Source: Hypericibacter adhaerens
GTDB lineage: Bacteria; Pseudomonadota; Alphaproteobacteria; Dongiales; Dongiaceae
Assembly (NCBI RefSeq): GCF_008728835.1
Contig: NZ_CP042582.1
Span: 2,631,001 to 2,695,000 of the forward strand
DNA: 64,000 nucleotides
Direction: 5' to 3'
Part shown: positions 18,935-27,503 of the stretch, piece after piece
How the letters are laid out: each line of letters begins with the position of its first letter
How positions within the stretch are numbered: position 1 is the stretch's first letter
Notes under the pieces: generated by a model
Told to the model about the DNA's origin: nothing
Seen by the model: the letters and a program-made list of their open reading frames with translations, nothing else
Databases searched by the model: none
Position numbers and translations under genes: made by a program

Positions 18935-21103
18935 ATGCCCGCGCCCGATCGCGATTTCACCGCCACGGATTCCCCGCCTTCCGGCGACACCGCTAAGGCC
19001 GGTCGCGACGGCACCGCCTTCGGCCTTGCGGAGCCGGAGCCGCCGTCCCATGGGGCGTTGACCGCGGCTTTCGGCAAGGGCGCCGAGGGCCGCATCCTGT
19101 TCTGGATCGCCGTCGCCTTTTCCGCCTTCCAGCTCGCGACCGCAGCACATCTGCTCAACATCCCGAGCCAGATCGTCCGGGCCATTCATGTGGGCTTCCT
19201 CCTCCTGCTGAGCCTGCCCCTGCTCGCCCAGCCATCTGGCCATCGGTTGGCGCGTCTGCTTGGTTGGGGACTGGGGATTCTCGGATTCCTGATCGGCCTC
19301 TATCAGTGGCTCTTCTACAAGGACCTGCTGCTGCGCTCCGGCGACCCCAATGAAATGGATCTGATCGTCGGCACCGTGGGCATCGTCGTCCTGTTCTTCG
19401 CCGCCTGGCGTGTGATGGGACCGGCGCTGCCCATCATATCCGGCGTCTTTCTCGCCTATGCCCTTTTCGGCCAGCACCTCCCGGCGCCCCTGGATCACCG
19501 CCCCTACGACTTCTCGCAGATCATCGACCAGATGGCATTCGGGACGGAGGGCATCTACGGCATCCCCATCTATGTCTCCTCGAGCTACATCTTCCTCTTC
19601 ATCCTGTTCGGCGCCTTCCTCGAGCGCACCGGGATGATCCGCCTCTTCACCGACGTATCGCTGGGTCTGGTCGGCAGCACCCGTGGCGGCGCCGCCAAGG
19701 TCGCGGTCGTCGCCTCCGGCATGATGGGCACCATCTCGGGATCGGGCGTGGCCAACGTGGTCACGGTGGGCCAGTTCACCATTCCGCTGATGAAGCGGTT
19801 CGGTTACCGCGCCGCCTTCGCTGGCGGCGTCGAGGCGACGGCTTCGATGGGCGGGCAGATCATGCCGCCGGTGATGGGCGCCGTCGCCTTCATCATGGCG
19901 GAAACGATCGGCGTCCCCTATGCCGCGATCGTGAAAGCGGCCGTCATCCCGGCCCTGCTCTATTTCGGCTCGGCCTTCTGGATGGTGCATCTGGAGGCCG
20001 GCCGACAGGGATTGCTGGGGTTGCCGCGCGGGCAGCTACCGTCGGCACGCGCTGCCCTGCGCAAGGGCTGGTATCTCGTGCTGCCCTTGGCCGTGCTCGT
20101 CTATCTGCTGTTCGACGGCTATACGCCGCTCTATTCCGGGACCATCGGGCTGGCGCTGACGGCAATGCTCCTCCTGGGCGCGCCGATATCGAGCCACATG
20201 CCCGCATCCTTTGTCCGGACGATCTTCTGGATTGCCCTGGGCTTGGCCGCCGCCGCCTTCTTCAAGTTCGGGATCTGGGCGATCGGTCTCTCGCTGCTGG
20301 TGTTGGTGGCCGTGAACGCGGTGCTTCAGGGCGGACGCGAAACCCTGGCCGCCTGCCGGGATACGCTGGCCGACGGTGCGAAGACAGCGCTGCCCGTCGG
20401 CATCGCCTGCGCCATCGTCGGCATCATCGTCGGGACCATGACGCTGACCGGCGCCGCCACCACCTTCGGCCAGTTCGTGGTCTCGATCGGCCAGCACAGC
20501 CTGTTCCTGTCGCTGTTCCTGACCATGATCACCTGCCTGATCCTGGGCATGGGCATCCCGACCATCCCCAACTACATCATCACCTCGTCGCTCGCGGGCC
20601 CGGCCCTGCTCCATCTGGGCGTGCCGCTGATCGTGAGCCACATGTTCGTCTTCTATTTCGGCATCCTGGCCGATCTGACCCCGCCCGTGGCGCTGGCCGC
20701 CTTCGCGGCCGCGCCCATCGCGCGCGAGTCCGGCCTCAAGATCGGGATCGAAGCCGTCCGGATCGCGCTCGCCGGATTCGTCGTGCCGTTCATGGCGGTC
20801 TATGCGCCGGCCCTGATGCTGCAGGATGGCGGCGCTTTCGCCGCCGCGTACGGATATCCGGCGGCGGTGGGCTATATCGTCATCAAGGCCTGCCTTTCGA
20901 TCATGCTCTGGGGCGCGGCCGCCACCGGCTTCCTGAAGACCCGGCTTACCCTTTGGGAGCGGGCGCTGGCGACCGTGGCGGCCTTCAGCCTCGTGGTCGC
21001 GATCCCCTGGACCGACCAGCTCGGCTTTGTCCTGGCGGCACTGTTCCTCGGCCAGCATTACTGGCGCCACCGGCACCGAGCTGAACCGACGGCCACCCGG
21101 TGA
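18935..21103 (+). CDS. TRAP transporter fused permease (DctQM type)
   Basis: 722 residues with many hydrophobic helices. The N-terminal 60 residues are hydrophilic, then the small DctQ-like domain and the large DctM-like domain are fused, as is usual for TAXI systems. Characteristic segments are VVASGMMGTISGSGVANVVTVGQFTIPLMKRFGY-like and the glycine-rich MGMGIPTIPNYIITSSLAGPAL loop. It imports the ligand of the TAXI receptor using a sodium or proton gradient. It starts 18 bp after the receptor gene and ends 7 bp before the DUF1850 gene, so the three form one operon. Confidence 0.94.
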   Translation: MPAPDRDFTATDSPPSGDTAKAGRDGTAFGLAEPEPPSHGALTAAFGKGAEGRILFWIAVAFSAFQLATAAHLLNIPSQIVRAIHVGFLLLLSLPLLAQPSGHRLARLLGWGLGILGFLIGLYQWLFYKDLLLRSGDPNEMDLIVGTVGIVVLFFAAWRVMGPALPIISGVFLAYALFGQHLPAPLDHRPYDFSQIIDQMAFGTEGIYGIPIYVSSSYIFLFILFGAFLERTGMIRLFTDVSLGLVGSTRGGAAKVAVVASGMMGTISGSGVANVVTVGQFTIPLMKRFGYRAAFAGGVEATASMGGQIMPPVMGAVAFIMAETIGVPYAAIVKAAVIPALLYFGSAFWMVHLEAGRQGLLGLPRGQLPSARAALRKGWYLVLPLAVLVYLLFDGYTPLYSGTIGLALTAMLLLGAPISSHMPASFVRTIFWIALGLAAAAFFKFGIWAIGLSLLVLVAVNAVLQGGRETLAACRDTLADGAKTALPVGIACAIVGIIVGTMTLTGAATTFGQFVVSIGQHSLFLSLFLTMITCLILGMGIPTIPNYIITSSLAGPALLHLGVPLIVSHMFVFYFGILADLTPPVALAAFAAAPIARESGLKIGIEAVRIALAGFVVPFMAVYAPALMLQDGGAFAAAYGYPAAVGYIVIKACLSIMLWGAAATGFLKTRLTLWERALATVAAFSLVVAIPWTDQLGFVLAALFLGQHYWRHRHRAEPTATR

Positions 21104-21110
21104 CGCATCC

Positions 21111-21479
21111 ATGAATCTTTGCCTGGTCATCGGCGCCAAGCAGACCTTGTTCGCGACGACCGCGTTCACGCTCGTCTGGACTCACTCGGTCGAGAAGACC
21201 TCCTGGTCGGAAGACTGGCGGCTCACGCCGCAAGGCCTCGTCATCATCGAGGCCCGGATCGAAGGGTCCGGCGCCGGTATGGATCCGCCGCCCGACGCCG
21301 TGTTCGATGGGCGCTACTGGCGCTATCGCCCGGATCTGCCGCCTCAGCCTTCCTTGCATCTCGCAAGGTCGGGGGCAACGGGCGGCAGCTGGGCGATCTG
21401 CTTCTCGGGAACTTGTCATCCCGTGCCCGAAGCAAAGGGCAAGGATGAAGAGCCGGCACTCCTCGAACCCTGCCCCTAG
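21111..21479 (+). CDS. DUF1850 protein of the TAXI-TRAP system
   Basis: 122 residues from ATG 21111. The pattern LCLV.G......F..TAFTLVWTHSVEKTSWSEDWRL and the GAGMDPPPDAV and WRYRP motifs are the DUF1850 signature; genes of this family nearly always follow TAXI-TRAP permeases. Role unknown, possibly an accessory subunit. Its stop overlaps by 4 bp the 3' end of the convergent acyl-CoA synthetase gene. Confidence 0.88.
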   Translation: MNLCLVIGAKQTLFATTAFTLVWTHSVEKTSWSEDWRLTPQGLVIIEARIEGSGAGMDPPPDAVFDGRYWRYRPDLPPQPSLHLARSGATGGSWAICFSGTCHPVPEAKGKDEEPALLEPCP

Positions 21480-23575
21480 CGACGGCCGGCCGGCACCACC
21501 AGCGCGTCGAGCGCCACGGCGCCCGAAGGCCCGGCCAGGACCGGGTTGATGTCGATCTCGGCGATCAGGCCCTTGAGATCGGCCACCAGCACGGAGAAGG
21601 CCGCGAGGCTTTTCGCCAGCGCCTCGATATCGGCCGGCTTCTGGCCGCGCTTGCCGTCGAGCAGAGGCCGCAGGACGAGGCCATCGAGCAGCCGGTGCGC
21701 CTCGGCCTCGTCGAACGGGGGCAGCGCGAAGCGCCGGTCCTTCATCATCTCGATCAGTACGCCGCCGGCGCCCACCAGCACGAGCGGCCCGAATTGCGGA
21801 TCGACGATCGCGCCAAAGGAGAGCTCCACGCCCTTCCCGGCCATCGCCATCACCAGCACCCGCGGACCCAGCCGCGCCGCCAGGTCGCGATAGGCCGCCA
21901 GGAGCGCCGCCTCGTCGGCAAGCCCGAGCTTGACGCCGCCGACATCGGACTTGTGCAGGACGCCCGGCTTCGCGGTCTTGAGCGCGACCGGGAAACCTAT
22001 GGCCTTGGCGGCGGCGATTGCCGCGGCATCGCTCTCGGCGATGCGGTGGGCGAGCACGCCCACGCCATAATCGGCCATCAGCGCCAGGCTCTCGGCCTCG
22101 TCGAGCGCGCCCTCCTTGCCGAGGCGTGCTTCCCACTTGGCCCGCAATCCGGCGGGCGCCAGGTTCGGCTTCGGCGCCGGTCGCTGCACGGCGTCGCGCC
22201 AGGCGAAGCCCGCGCGGAAGGCCGCCATCGCCGCGTCGATATCGATCAGGACGGGCAAGCCGGCCTTGGTCATGTGCGAGGCGAGATTGGCTTCGCCGAT
22301 CACCGCCATGTTGTTGACGAGAACGATCGGCTTGGCCGTCCGTCCCGCCGCGCGCGCCAGGACCCGGCCGTAACCTTCATGCAGCGAATAAGCGTCGCGC
22401 GTCTCGGCGAAGAGCGCGCCCACCGCCGTGTCGGGGTCCTCGCAGAGGGCGACCATGCAATCCTCGAAGATGCCCTCGTAATCGTTGCCGGTGCCCCAGG
22501 CATCGAGCGGATTGATCGGATCGAGACCGTAGTCGAGCCGGGCGGCCAGCTTCTGCGTGGTCTCCTTGCCGATCTTCGAGAAGGGAACGCCGCGCATGAC
22601 GGCACGATCCACGGTCAGCTCGCGCAGGCCGCCGGAATCGTGGATCGTGGCGAGCCCGCCCGCCGGAAGACGGCGGTCATGGCCCAGAAGCAGGAGCGCA
22701 TTGGCCAGCTCGGTCAGGGTCTCGACGGCGACCACGCCATGGCGATCGAACACGGCCTCGTAGGCCGCATAGTCGCCGGCCAGCGCACCGGAATGGCTGA
22801 CGGCGAGCTTGGCGCTCTCCGCGGTGCGCCCGACCTTGAGCACCACGATGGGGATGCGCTTGGCCTTCGCCTTCTCGAGCGCCGCCAGGAAACCGTCGGC
22901 ATTGCGGACGGTCTCCAGGAACAGGCCGACCACGCGCGTGGTCGGCATCTCGAGCGCGAAATCGAGATATTCGTCGCAGGTGGCGCCCAGCTCCTGGCCC
23001 GGCGAGACGGCGAGGTTGTAGGCGAAACGGTGGTCGTGATGCACCATCGCGCTGAAGGCCGAGCCCGAATGGGTGATGAAGGTCTTGTTGCCGCCGCCCT
23101 CGACCCAGGCCGGCGGCGGGAAGCCGCAGACCCGCAGGCGGTGGTCGAAATTGTAGAAGCCCATCCCGTTGGCGCCGCAGATCGGCATGCCGGCCTCGCG
23201 CGCCATGGCGGCGAGACGGCGGGTCAGCGGCGGCTCGCTGTCGCCCTCGATATAGGCGCTGGCGAAGATCGTCGCGGCCCGGGCGCCGGCGGCGATGGCC
23301 TGCTGCAGCGCCTGCTCGAGGCGCGCATTGGCGACCGCGATCACCGCGAGGTCGACCCGTTCCGGCACGTCCGCGATCGAGGGATGGCAGGGTTGCCCGT
23401 CGATCTCGGCGTAGGACGGGTTGACGAAATGGAGCCGGCCCTCATAGCCGCCGCCGGTGACGGTCTGGATCATGCCGCGGCCGACGCTGCCGGCCTTGGG
23501 CGAGGCGCCGATCAAGGCGACGGATGACGGCGTGAGCAAGGGAGCAAGGCGATGCGGACGGGCGGGCCTGTTCAT
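21476..23575 (-). CDS. ADP-forming acetate/acyl-CoA synthetase, alpha-beta fusion
   Basis: 699 residues. Residues 1-130 are a CoA-binding Rossmann domain (SVALIGASPKAGSVGRGMIQ), residues 140-460 two succinyl-CoA-ligase-like domains with the phosphorylated histidine candidate H261 in AVSHSGALAGD, and residues 480-699 an ATP-grasp (ALKTAKPGVLHKSDVGGVKLGL, GVELSFGAIVDPQFGP). The reaction is acyl-CoA + ADP + phosphate to acid + ATP + CoA, or the reverse to activate an acid. Next to a TAXI uptake system it could activate an imported carboxylate; that link is inferred from position only, because the genes are convergent. Confidence 0.9.
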   Translation of the reverse strand: MNRPARPHRLAPLLTPSSVALIGASPKAGSVGRGMIQTVTGGGYEGRLHFVNPSYAEIDGQPCHPSIADVPERVDLAVIAVANARLEQALQQAIAAGARAATIFASAYIEGDSEPPLTRRLAAMAREAGMPICGANGMGFYNFDHRLRVCGFPPPAWVEGGGNKTFITHSGSAFSAMVHHDHRFAYNLAVSPGQELGATCDEYLDFALEMPTTRVVGLFLETVRNADGFLAALEKAKAKRIPIVVLKVGRTAESAKLAVSHSGALAGDYAAYEAVFDRHGVVAVETLTELANALLLLGHDRRLPAGGLATIHDSGGLRELTVDRAVMRGVPFSKIGKETTQKLAARLDYGLDPINPLDAWGTGNDYEGIFEDCMVALCEDPDTAVGALFAETRDAYSLHEGYGRVLARAAGRTAKPIVLVNNMAVIGEANLASHMTKAGLPVLIDIDAAMAAFRAGFAWRDAVQRPAPKPNLAPAGLRAKWEARLGKEGALDEAESLALMADYGVGVLAHRIAESDAAAIAAAKAIGFPVALKTAKPGVLHKSDVGGVKLGLADEAALLAAYRDLAARLGPRVLVMAMAGKGVELSFGAIVDPQFGPLVLVGAGGVLIEMMKDRRFALPPFDEAEAHRLLDGLVLRPLLDGKRGQKPADIEALAKSLAAFSVLVADLKGLIAEIDINPVLAGPSGAVALDALVVPAGRR

Positions 23576-23670
23576 GGTGCGGGATGACGAATGAGGGGAT
23601 GGATTGGCGGGAGGTGGAGACGGCGGCGGGCGCTGGCCCGGCTATATTCGCACGGTTTCAACCATCGAAC

Positions 23671-24525
23671 TCAACGGGCTTTGCTGGTTTGGGTTTTGAG
23701 GATCTTGCCGGCGGTCAGCGCTTTGATGCGATCCGCGTCGCGCGGGTCGACCGGATTATAGACCAGCATGGCCAGGTCCGGCCGGCCATCGACGGCAAAG
23801 GCGGAGTATTCCAGCGCCAGCTCGCCGATCGCCGGATGGCGCAGGCGCTTCACGCCCTCCCCGAAGTCGCGGACATCGTTGTCACGCCACATCGCCGCGA
23901 ATTCCGGGCTGGCCTGGCAGAGCTCGTCGGCCAGGGCTTGCATGGTCGCGGCCGCTCCCGCCCGTGTCGCGTCTCCCCTGAACACGGCCACCACGAAACG
24001 CGCGACGCTTTCCCAATCGAGCTGCGCCGCCCGCACCCGCGGGTTCAGGAACATCAGGCGCAGCACATTGCGGTCCTTCGGCGCCAGCGTCGCATAGTCG
24101 GTCAGAGTGACGGCCGCGGCGCGGTTCCAGGCGACCACATCCCAGGTCGCCGTCCTCAGGATCGCCGGGCTCGCCTCCATCGCATCCAGCACGCGCTGCA
24201 ATCGCGGCGTGATGCCGCTGACCGGCTGGTAGCGGATCTCGGGCGAACGGCCGAGCCCGAGAATGAAGACATGTTCCCGCTCGACATCGGTCAGCATCAG
24301 CGCATTCGCGATCCGGTCCAGAACATGCGCCGAGGGAGCGCCGCCGCGCCCCTGCTCCAGCCAGGTGTACCAAGTCGCGCTGATATTGGCGCGCTGCGCC
24401 ACTTCCTCCCGACGCAGGCCCGGCGTGCGCCGGCGGCTGGCGGAAAAGCCCAGGGCCACGGGGTCGAGCCGGATGCGGCGATCCCTGAGGTAGGAACCGA
24501 GCGACGTGCCGTCGGGCATGATCAT
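23671..24525 (-). CDS. XRE-family regulator with MmyB-like ligand-binding domain
   Basis: 284 residues. An N-terminal helix-turn-helix (about residues 30-75, LRREEVAQRANISATWYTWLEQGRG) is followed by a MmyB-like domain starting near residue 105 (VLDAMEASPAILRTATWDVVAWNRAAAVTLTDY), a fold that has been found to bind fatty acids in some members. A TATAAG box at 24539-24544 lies only 14 bases above the ATG. Targets are unknown; the acyl-CoA synthetase gene immediately downstream on the same strand is a plausible one. Confidence 0.88.
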   Translation of the reverse strand: MIMPDGTSLGSYLRDRRIRLDPVALGFSASRRRTPGLRREEVAQRANISATWYTWLEQGRGGAPSAHVLDRIANALMLTDVEREHVFILGLGRSPEIRYQPVSGITPRLQRVLDAMEASPAILRTATWDVVAWNRAAAVTLTDYATLAPKDRNVLRLMFLNPRVRAAQLDWESVARFVVAVFRGDATRAGAAATMQALADELCQASPEFAAMWRDNDVRDFGEGVKRLRHPAIGELALEYSAFAVDGRPDLAMLVYNPVDPRDADRIKALTAGKILKTQTSKAR

Positions 24526-24620
24526 CCATCCTGCGAGGCTTATACCAGGATAACCCCACTACTTTACCACCATAGCCCACGGCCGGGCATGGCCAGGTTC
24601 CGTGTCGGCGGCGTTTGGAG

Positions 24621-25730
24621 TCAGGCCTGGCGGGTCCCGCCGGGATCGTCCTGGCTGCGGTCGGCCGGCCGCGCCGGTTCGCTCGCGGGCATGTCGCTGT
24701 TGGCGGGGCGCGGATCGATCTCGTTCAGCACGGCGCGGTCGCGCTCCGCCGCTTCGCGCTCGGCCGCCAGGCGCCCCTCGAAGCGCCGGCGCATCGCATC
24801 GACCGTGGGGCCGAAGGCCTCGACGAAGAAGGACGGATCGAGCATCGCCAGCAGGCGGCCCAGCAGCCAGGAGGAAGGCTCGGTGCTCTCGTTCAACCAA
24901 TTCTGCACGGTGTCCGTGGTGACGCCGATGCCGCCGGCCAGCTCCTTGATCGTGAGCCGGCCCTGGGGCTGCAGGCGGCGGCGCAAGGCAGCCGCGAGGC
25001 GCTTGCGGTGGGCGGCGCGGCCGAAGGCTTCCGGCCCCTCCGCCGCTTCCTCGGCGTGGCGATCAGGCGCGGGCGCGGCTTCGACCGGCACCGCGCCCGC
25101 GGGTGCGCCGCCCGCGGCGTAATGGCCGAAATGCTTCGGGAAGATGCCGGAGAGATAGAGGCGGCAGATCGCCTTCCCCTGCTCCGGCGTCACCGAGTTG
25201 GGGTCGATCAGGAGATCGAACCAGAGCCCGTCGATCATGGCGTTGAGGCCGTGGGCGACCTGATCGGGATCGAGGCCCTTATAGCCGCCCTCGGCGATGA
25301 GGCGGGCGACGATGCCGCGGGTCTCGTTCCAGTAGCGCTGCTCCAGCTCCGAGACGAGCGTCTCGTAGAGCGGCTGGTTGGGCGCCTCGGCCCAGAAGGC
25401 GTACCAGACCGTCATCTTCTCGCGGGTGAAGATGCCCGCGCTGAAATCGGCCTCGATCATGGCCTCGAGCTGGGCGGCCGGCGCATCGCCGGCGGCGGCC
25501 AGTTGGGTCCGCCACGAGGTCTCATATTCGCCGGCGATGAATTCCAGCGTCGCCGAGAGCAGTTGCTCCTTGGTCCGGAAGTAGAAGTTCACGATGCCCG
25601 GCGACATGCCCGCGGCACTCGCCACATGGCTCAGCGTGGTCGCGGCATAGCCGCGCCGCCCGATCGTGGCGATGGTCGCCTCGATCAGCTGAAGCTGCCG
25701 CGTTTCTTTTACCGGATTGAGCCGAGCCAT
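24621..25730 (-). CDS. BetI-like TetR regulator with an additional C-terminal helix-turn-helix
   Basis: 369 residues, about 165 longer than a normal TetR. Residues 10-60 form a TetR helix-turn-helix close to BetI (LIEATIATIGRRGYAATTLSHVASAAGMSPGIVNFYF), residues 80-205 the BetI-type ligand domain, then a low-complexity linker and a second putative helix-turn-helix near residues 250-300 (LTIKELAGGIGVTTDTVQNWLNES), and a charged tail. SD AAGAGG precedes the ATG. A perfect 9-bp inverted repeat 16 bp upstream is the probable operator. It is divergent from a class III aminotransferase, the likely target. BetI homology hints at choline/betaine-type effectors but does not prove it. Confidence 0.85.
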   Translation of the reverse strand: MARLNPVKETRQLQLIEATIATIGRRGYAATTLSHVASAAGMSPGIVNFYFRTKEQLLSATLEFIAGEYETSWRTQLAAAGDAPAAQLEAMIEADFSAGIFTREKMTVWYAFWAEAPNQPLYETLVSELEQRYWNETRGIVARLIAEGGYKGLDPDQVAHGLNAMIDGLWFDLLIDPNSVTPEQGKAICRLYLSGIFPKHFGHYAAGGAPAGAVPVEAAPAPDRHAEEAAEGPEAFGRAAHRKRLAAALRRRLQPQGRLTIKELAGGIGVTTDTVQNWLNESTEPSSWLLGRLLAMLDPSFFVEAFGPTVDAMRRRFEGRLAAEREAAERDRAVLNEIDPRPANSDMPASEPARPADRSQDDPGGTRQA

Positions 25731-25745
25731 TTCGCCTCTTACTGT

Positions 25746-25767
25746 TAATTCTTACCGTTAAGAATTA
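25746..25767. promoter_or_regulatory. Operator for the BetI-like TetR regulator
   Basis: Perfect inverted repeat: TAATTCTTA and its exact complement TAAGAATTA, separated by four bases (CCGT). Position is 16-37 bp upstream of the regulator ATG and in the divergent region shared with the aminotransferase gene. Size and symmetry fit a TetR dimer site. Confidence 0.7.
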
Positions 25768-25915
25768 GGAAATTTCATTTAACTATATGATTTATATAAT
25801 TATATAAAACCCGGCGATTATATGGCCATTCAGTCGTCTGGACAGCTCGCGAGCCGGTTTGCTAGCTTCACTATATACGCATTTAATGACTGACCATACT
25901 CGATCGGAGCACATC

Positions 25916-27310
25916 ATGACCAAGGCCGGCGCCCCCACCAGCAACAGCAAGCGCGACCCCTATCGCCTCGACAAGTCGAACGCCCATTTCCGCAAGGCGG
26001 TCCAGAAGATGCCGTTGGGCGTCAGCTCGAATTTCCGTTACTGGGGCGACAATAACACGGTCTATGTGAAGCATGGGCGCGGCGCTCGGGTCACCGACCT
26101 CGACGGCAATGTCTATGTCGATTACCGCCTGGGCTACGGCCCGGCCATCCTCGGCCACTGCCACCCGGAGGTCGATGCGGCGGCCCGCGAGGGCCAGCAG
26201 GTCGGCACCGTGTTCGCGCTCGGCACGGAGCGGGAATACACAGTCGCCAGCATGATCAGCGAGATGGTCCCGGCGGCCGAGCTGGTGCGCTTCTCCAACT
26301 CGGGCACCGAGGCCGTGATGGCCGCCCTGCGGCTCGCCCGCGGCGCCACCGGCAAGGACCATTATGTGACCTTCGAGGGCTCCTATCACGGGCTCTTCGA
26401 TTCCACCATGTGGACCCTCGACACCGACACCATCCAGGAGGGCCGCGAGCCCGACATCGTCTCCTACGGCAAGGGCATCCCCGCCGCGGTGCGCAGCCTC
26501 TTCTGGCAGGTCCCCTATAACGACGCGCAGCGCCTCGAGGACGTGCTGAAGAAGCACGGCCACACCATCGCCGCCGTGCTGATCGAGCCGATCCTCGGCA
26601 ATTGCTGCGGCATTCCCTCCAAGCCCGAATTCATCAAGGCCGTGCGCGAGCTCTGCACGAAGTACGGCGTGCTGATGATCGTGGACGAGGTGAAGACCGG
26701 CTTCCGCGTCCGCCGTGGCGGCGCCCAGGAGCTCTACGGCGTGAAGGCCGATATCTGCACCATGGCGAAGGCCGTGGGCAACGGCTACCCGATCGCCTGC
26801 ATCGGCGGGCGCGAGGACATCATGCGCAACTACGGCCGCGGCGTCGCCCATGGCGGCACCTACACCGCCCAGGCCATGTCGCTGGCGGCGGCCGAGAAGA
26901 CGCTGACCATCCTGCGCGACACCAGCGCGCTCGACGACATCGCCGCCTACGGCACGGCGATGCAGGAGGGCATGCACAAGATCCTCTCGGCGCGCGGCAT
27001 CCCGCACAGCTTCACCGGCCACCCCAGCATGAGCGGCCTCTTCTTCCGCGAGACGCCGCCCTCGAACTACCGCGATTGGAAGACCAGCGACTACACCTTC
27101 TACGACACGCTGGCCCATCATCTGATCCCGCGCGGCGTGATGTGCGAGCCGGATTCGCGCGAGCCCTGGTTCATCTCCACGGCGCATGACAAGGCCTGCC
27201 TCGATGAGACGCTCGACACCTTCGAGTATTGCGTGGACCTCACGATCGAGGAGCTCGGCAAGGCGCAGAAGGCCAAGGCGGCGCCGGCGATGACCGGCAT
27301 CACCGCCTAA
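25916..27310 (+). CDS. Class III PLP aminotransferase, glutamate-1-semialdehyde-aminomutase-like
   Basis: 464 residues from ATG 25916 (CGGAG seven bases upstream); the open frame begins 19 codons earlier. Fold-type I motifs are intact: VYVDYRLGYGPAILGHCHPEV, FSNSGTEAVMAALRLAR, EGSYHG, VLIEPILGN, VDEVKTGFR, and the PLP lysine K285 in TMAKAVGNG. The closest style is GSA-aminomutase-like transaminases, but true HemL sits elsewhere in such genomes and this protein probably acts on another amine or amino ketone. It faces the BetI-like regulator across an AT-rich spacer and is followed by a terminator. Confidence 0.88.
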   Translation: MTKAGAPTSNSKRDPYRLDKSNAHFRKAVQKMPLGVSSNFRYWGDNNTVYVKHGRGARVTDLDGNVYVDYRLGYGPAILGHCHPEVDAAAREGQQVGTVFALGTEREYTVASMISEMVPAAELVRFSNSGTEAVMAALRLARGATGKDHYVTFEGSYHGLFDSTMWTLDTDTIQEGREPDIVSYGKGIPAAVRSLFWQVPYNDAQRLEDVLKKHGHTIAAVLIEPILGNCCGIPSKPEFIKAVRELCTKYGVLMIVDEVKTGFRVRRGGAQELYGVKADICTMAKAVGNGYPIACIGGREDIMRNYGRGVAHGGTYTAQAMSLAAAEKTLTILRDTSALDDIAAYGTAMQEGMHKILSARGIPHSFTGHPSMSGLFFRETPPSNYRDWKTSDYTFYDTLAHHLIPRGVMCEPDSREPWFISTAHDKACLDETLDTFEYCVDLTIEELGKAQKAKAAPAMTGITA

Positions 27311-27338
27311 GACCCCGACGCTTCCGGCTTGGTTCCGA

Positions 27339-27369
27339 CGGGCGGCCTCAGGGCCGCCCGTTTTGCTTT
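27339..27369 (+). terminator. Rho-independent terminator after the class III aminotransferase
   Basis: Perfect 9-bp stem CGGGCGGCC (27339-27347) with GGCCGCCCG (27352-27360), loop TCAG, followed by TTTTGCTTT. It lies 28 bp after the stop. Confidence 0.92.
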
Positions 27370-27503
27370 GGCCCCAGGCCCGCTTGCCTTCGGCCTTAAG
27401 AATAACGCTGGGTGCCTGTCTCCTCCTTGTCTCACCGGGATGCTATGGTACCTGTCGGGGGCGCTTCGAGGGGGACCGTCGTCATCCACGGGAGGAGAGT
27501 CCC

